From NCBI RefSeq assembly GCF_017745675.1, contig NZ_JAFLJM010000017.1:1-64000 (forward strand): DNA of 64,000 nt, written 5' to 3'. The position numbers were made by a program, and so were the translations under genes. The DNA comes from Alkalihalobacillus sp. BA299 (GTDB taxonomy: Bacteria > Bacillota > Bacilli > Bacillales > Bacillaceae_F). This document shows, in pieces, positions 61,281 through 64,000 of the stretch; positions within the stretch are counted from its first letter, which is position 1, and every line of letters begins with the position of its first letter. The notes under the pieces are model-generated. The model did not search any database. It had not been told where the DNA came from and saw only the letters and a program-made list of their open reading frames with translations.

Positions 61281-62192
61281 TTGAAAATAATCAAAATTCT
61301 TTTTTTATGTTTAACAAGTATTTTAATGGTAATAATCGGTACATTAAGCTTATTGAATTATTCGATAAACCAATCAATATTAAAGCCTTATTCGTCTGTT
61401 GATTATTTAAAAGACAGTGGAATAATTGAAGGTATGGAACGTATTATTCCTGAATTAATAAAAGGAAATAATGTAGAAGAAAACATGGGACAAGATGATC
61501 AGATAATGAAAGAAGCGCTACAAGAAGTTATTCAAAAGCATATTACTGATGACTGGATTTATAATAAACTTACCTTAATACAAAGAGAAATTTGGGACTA
61601 TATTCTAGAGAAAGATAGTAAAATTGAAGGAATCGACATTTCTGATGTTACTACACCATTTATGGCTGCAATAAAAGAAAAGTTATTAGCCAAGTACCCA
61701 AAAGAAATGGTAGAAGAAAACTTAAAGGCGTTTGAACAGAATTTCAAAGGCAAATTAAATTGGGCTGAGGTCTATGGAGTGGAAACAGAAAGATTGGATG
61801 AAATTAAGATGTATTATGAAAGATACAAACAATTAAGTTTATCGTTAATTATCTCGTTCATTATAACAACTGTTCTGTCTTTTCTTGTAATATACAACTT
61901 TCATAAAATGTTGAAGTGGTTTGGTACTATATGTGTGGTTATAAGTGGAATTCTATTGATAACTTTTATGGCATGGACATTCTTTGATAAACAAATCTTC
62001 TATTCAAAAATTCAACTACCAACGATTTATAAAAATTTAGAAAGTAATGTTATTCAATTGGCTGAATTAGTTACTAGTGATTTCTTCAAACATCTCGGTT
62101 GGAGTGCATTAACTGTTTTTTTTCTAGGTGCGATCCTATTGATTATTAGTTTTTTTACAAAGAAACATAAGAAGGAATTGAATATTAGTTAA
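61281..62192 (+). CDS. Hypothetical membrane protein, large extracytoplasmic loop
   Basis: A 303-residue protein. Membrane segment at about 4-28 (after KIIKILF), a polar domain at about 30-185 (SSVDYLKDSGIIEGMERIIP; KHITDDWIYNKLTLIQREIW), then three hydrophobic segments near 186-206, 211-232 and 270-292, and a basic tail. The layout of one N-terminal helix, a long outer helical domain and a helical triplet at the end is seen in several unnamed Firmicute proteins. TTG start preceded by AGAGGAGGG. Function unknown. Confidence 0.7.
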   Translation: MKIIKILFLCLTSILMVIIGTLSLLNYSINQSILKPYSSVDYLKDSGIIEGMERIIPELIKGNNVEENMGQDDQIMKEALQEVIQKHITDDWIYNKLTLIQREIWDYILEKDSKIEGIDISDVTTPFMAAIKEKLLAKYPKEMVEENLKAFEQNFKGKLNWAEVYGVETERLDEIKMYYERYKQLSLSLIISFIITTVLSFLVIYNFHKMLKWFGTICVVISGILLITFMAWTFFDKQIFYSKIQLPTIYKNLESNVIQLAELVTSDFFKHLGWSALTVFFLGAILLIISFFTKKHKKELNIS

Positions 62193-62281
62193 ATATCTAA
62201 GTAGGATGTTATAGTGGTAAATGTAGTAGATATAAATACTTCAAAAAGAGTTTTTATAATTATTTTTAGGGGAGTTTTACA

Positions 62282-63328
62282 ATGACAAAATTTATTGGAT
62301 ATGTTGGAACTTATACAAAAGAGGAAAGTAAAGGAGTCTATCAGTTTACGCTCGATACGGAGAAAAAAGAGATTACGGATGTAAAACTAGCTGCTGAATT
62401 AGACAACCCTACATATGTTACGGTGAGTGACAATAATAAAAATTTATATGCAGTAGCCAAAGAGGGAGAAAATGGCGGAGTTACAGCGTTTTCAATTAAT
62501 AGTGGAACAGGTGAGCTAGCAAAATTAAATAGTCAAACCTCTGCAGGAGCACCTCCGTGCCATGTTAGTGTAAATCATCACAAAAGCAATGTTTTAACTG
62601 CCAATTATCATACAACGAAAATTGAATCCTATTTAACAAATGAAGATGGCTCACTCAATCCTGCAACTTCTGTTATTGAACATAATGGTTCCGGTCCACA
62701 TGAAAGACAGGAAAAACCCCACATGCATTATGCTGGCTTTACTCCGGATGAAAAGTACGTAATAGCGATTGACTTGGGGAGCGATCGTGTTATAACTTAC
62801 ACTGTCAATAATGGGAATTTAAATGAGGCGCAAGTTTTTACAACGAAACCTGGCAGTGGACCAAGACATATTACGTTTCATCCCATTAAAAAATTCGCCT
62901 ACGTCATGACCGAGCTAAGCTCAGAAGTTCTCGTGCTTCATTATGATGATAAAGATGGAAAATTTACAGAACAGCAATATATTTCCACCATTCCACAAGA
63001 CTTTAAGGAAACAAATGATGGAAGTGCAATCCACATTTCCTCTGATGGGCAATATGTGTATGCCGGAAATCGTGGACATAACAGCATCGGAGTATTTAAG
63101 GTGGACCAAGATTCTGGTCAATTAACCTTTATAGAATGGACTTCAACAGAAGGCAATTGGCCACGTGACTTTGTTTTAGATCCTTCCGAAGAATTTCTCG
63201 TTGCTACCAATCAAAAATCAAACACAATGACCTTGTTTAGCAGAGACAAATTTACAGGAAAGCTAGCTTTAATCCAATCTGGTGTAAAAGTCCCAGAACC
63301 AGTTTGTATGAAATTTTTGAAGATGTAA
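62282..63328 (+). CDS. Lactonase family protein (6-phosphogluconolactonase-like, YkgB type)
   Basis: A 348-residue seven-bladed beta-propeller enzyme. Starts FIGYVGTYTKEESKGVYQF, followed by CHVSVNHHKSNVLTANYHT, DLGSDRVITYTVNNG, GSGPRHITFHP, and repeated GQYVYAGNRGHNSIGVF, all typical of the Pgl/YkgB family that hydrolyses 6-phosphogluconolactone. Start ATG with GGGGAG. Usual length; stand-alone. Confidence 0.88.
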   Translation: MTKFIGYVGTYTKEESKGVYQFTLDTEKKEITDVKLAAELDNPTYVTVSDNNKNLYAVAKEGENGGVTAFSINSGTGELAKLNSQTSAGAPPCHVSVNHHKSNVLTANYHTTKIESYLTNEDGSLNPATSVIEHNGSGPHERQEKPHMHYAGFTPDEKYVIAIDLGSDRVITYTVNNGNLNEAQVFTTKPGSGPRHITFHPIKKFAYVMTELSSEVLVLHYDDKDGKFTEQQYISTIPQDFKETNDGSAIHISSDGQYVYAGNRGHNSIGVFKVDQDSGQLTFIEWTSTEGNWPRDFVLDPSEEFLVATNQKSNTMTLFSRDKFTGKLALIQSGVKVPEPVCMKFLKM

Positions 63329-63335
63329 GAGTAAG

Positions 63336-63364
63336 TGATGAGTGGGGACGGTCCTTACTCATCA
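63336..63364. other. Hairpin after the lactonase gene
   Basis: TGATGAGT pairs with ACTCATCA around GGGGACGGTCCTT. It is not followed by a U tract, so termination is uncertain. Confidence 0.4.
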
Positions 63365-63516
63365 TTCATATTGAGATACTATTTGTATTCTTAGCAGAAG
63401 CAGTCTCTCGCCGATAATTGCAGAGATAAACGATTTTAAAAAAGTAATAACATTTGGAGATGAATCAAAAAAATAAGAAAAATTCATTAATAAACAAAAA
63501 TCTAAAGGATGAAATG

Positions 63517-64000
63517 ATGAGACAAGAAATTAGATTAACCGTAAAACCAAAATTTATTAACGATTATAAAAGTGGTTTTCCCCTGCTAACAAAAGAAGCA
63601 ATTTCTAATTGGAAGGACGTTAATAGTGAAGGTACGGTTGTAAAACTAGTCGATAACAATCATAAATTCATTGCCAAAGGCTATTATGGAAAGCAAAATA
63701 AAGGATATGGATGGGTTCTTTCTAGAAACGATAATGAAAGCTTTGATCAATCATTTTTTCAAAGGAAAATTTCTGCAGCCATCGAACACAGAAAGCGATA
63801 CTACAATAATCCCGATACGACCGCCTTCCGAGTGTTTAATGGAGAAGGTGATGGCATTGGTGGGGTAACAATTGAATACTTTGATGGATATTACCTGATC
63901 CATTGGTATAACAAAGGGATTTATCAGTTTAAGGATGAGATCATTCAATCGTTGCAAACGATCGCCGATTATAAGGCGATCTATCAGAAGAAAAGATTTG
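63517..64000 (+). CDS. Class I SAM rRNA methyltransferase, RlmI-like (partial)
   Basis: The 5' 161 codons of a gene that runs past the window end. An N-terminal PUA-like region (KFINDYKSGFPLLTKEAISN; EGTVVKLVDNNHKFIAKGYY) is followed by IEHRKRYYNNPDTTAFRVFN and GEGDGIGGVTIEYFDGYYLI. This is the RlmI/YwbD family layout of PUA, EEHD-like region, then a SAM-binding domain outside the window. The ATG at 63517 is 7 bp after AAAGGA; ATG 63514 is also possible. The target nucleotide cannot be told from the visible part. Confidence 0.85.
   Translation, partial: MRQEIRLTVKPKFINDYKSGFPLLTKEAISNWKDVNSEGTVVKLVDNNHKFIAKGYYGKQNKGYGWVLSRNDNESFDQSFFQRKISAAIEHRKRYYNNPDTTAFRVFNGEGDGIGGVTIEYFDGYYLIHWYNKGIYQFKDEIIQSLQTIADYKAIYQKKRF

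Overview
The window is a piece of a low-GC, spore-forming Bacillaceae chromosome (Bacillus/Alkalihalobacillus type). The evidence is gene order matching the Bacillus subtilis yebE-yebG-purEKBCSQLFMNHD and yerA-yerB-yerC-pcrB-pcrA-ligA-yerH-opuE-gatCAB-dgkB-yefA segments, AGGAGG-type ribosome binding sites, frequent GTG/TTG starts, U-tract terminators and several sporulation-related genes. No species can be assigned from sequence alone.

Layout. 1-530: spacer and 5S rRNA, the tail of an rRNA operon. 600-750: a 20-bp tandem repeat, a relative of which recurs at 32.2 kb. 980-4013: bpsA-bpsB (alkylpyrone synthesis), then a small germination/coat cluster (two short GerPA/GerPF-like genes, one of them only 53 codons, a divergent Hsp20-like gene and a short GerPC-like gene), with SigK-like promoters on two of the units. 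4092-17994: yebE, yebG and the complete 12-gene purine operon behind PurBox-like sites, a guanine riboswitch and a terminator; together the enzymes take PRPP to IMP. A 34-codon membrane peptide gene lies antisense to the end of purD. 18.2-43.2 kb: housekeeping genes (YerA-type deaminase, adeC, pcrB, pcrA, ligA, the CamS lipoprotein, osmoprotectant transporters opuE and opuD, gatCAB, dgkB, a TerC protein behind a yybP-ykoY Mn2+ riboswitch, and rlmCD).

43.2-48.1 kb is a graveyard: remnants of a polymorphic-toxin nuclease domain, Ena-like genes, a GT-B-fold glycosyltransferase, a SAM methyltransferase, an IS1182-like transposase, a group II intron tail and an IS21-like end.

48.1-59.8 kb is the most interesting region. 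It encodes a complete-looking pseudaminic acid pathway (pseB, pseC, SpsF-type pseF, pseG, pseH, pseI), a DUF115/Maf-like glycosyltransferase, a SAM methyltransferase and several small beta-rich proteins. Some of these resemble DUF3992 endospore-appendage (Ena) subunits. SigK-like promoters (AC-N15/17-CATANNNTA) precede the Ena-like genes and pseB. I infer a mother-cell-expressed system that makes and glycosylates a spore surface layer or appendage with a nonulosonic acid. The pseudogenes upstream look like a decayed sister locus.

59.9-64 kb: remnants of a second IS1182-like element and a large serine recombinase, a predicted membrane protein, a lactonase-family protein and the 5' part of an RlmI-like rRNA methyltransferase cut off by the window edge. 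All homology statements come from recognising sequence families by eye; no database search was run.
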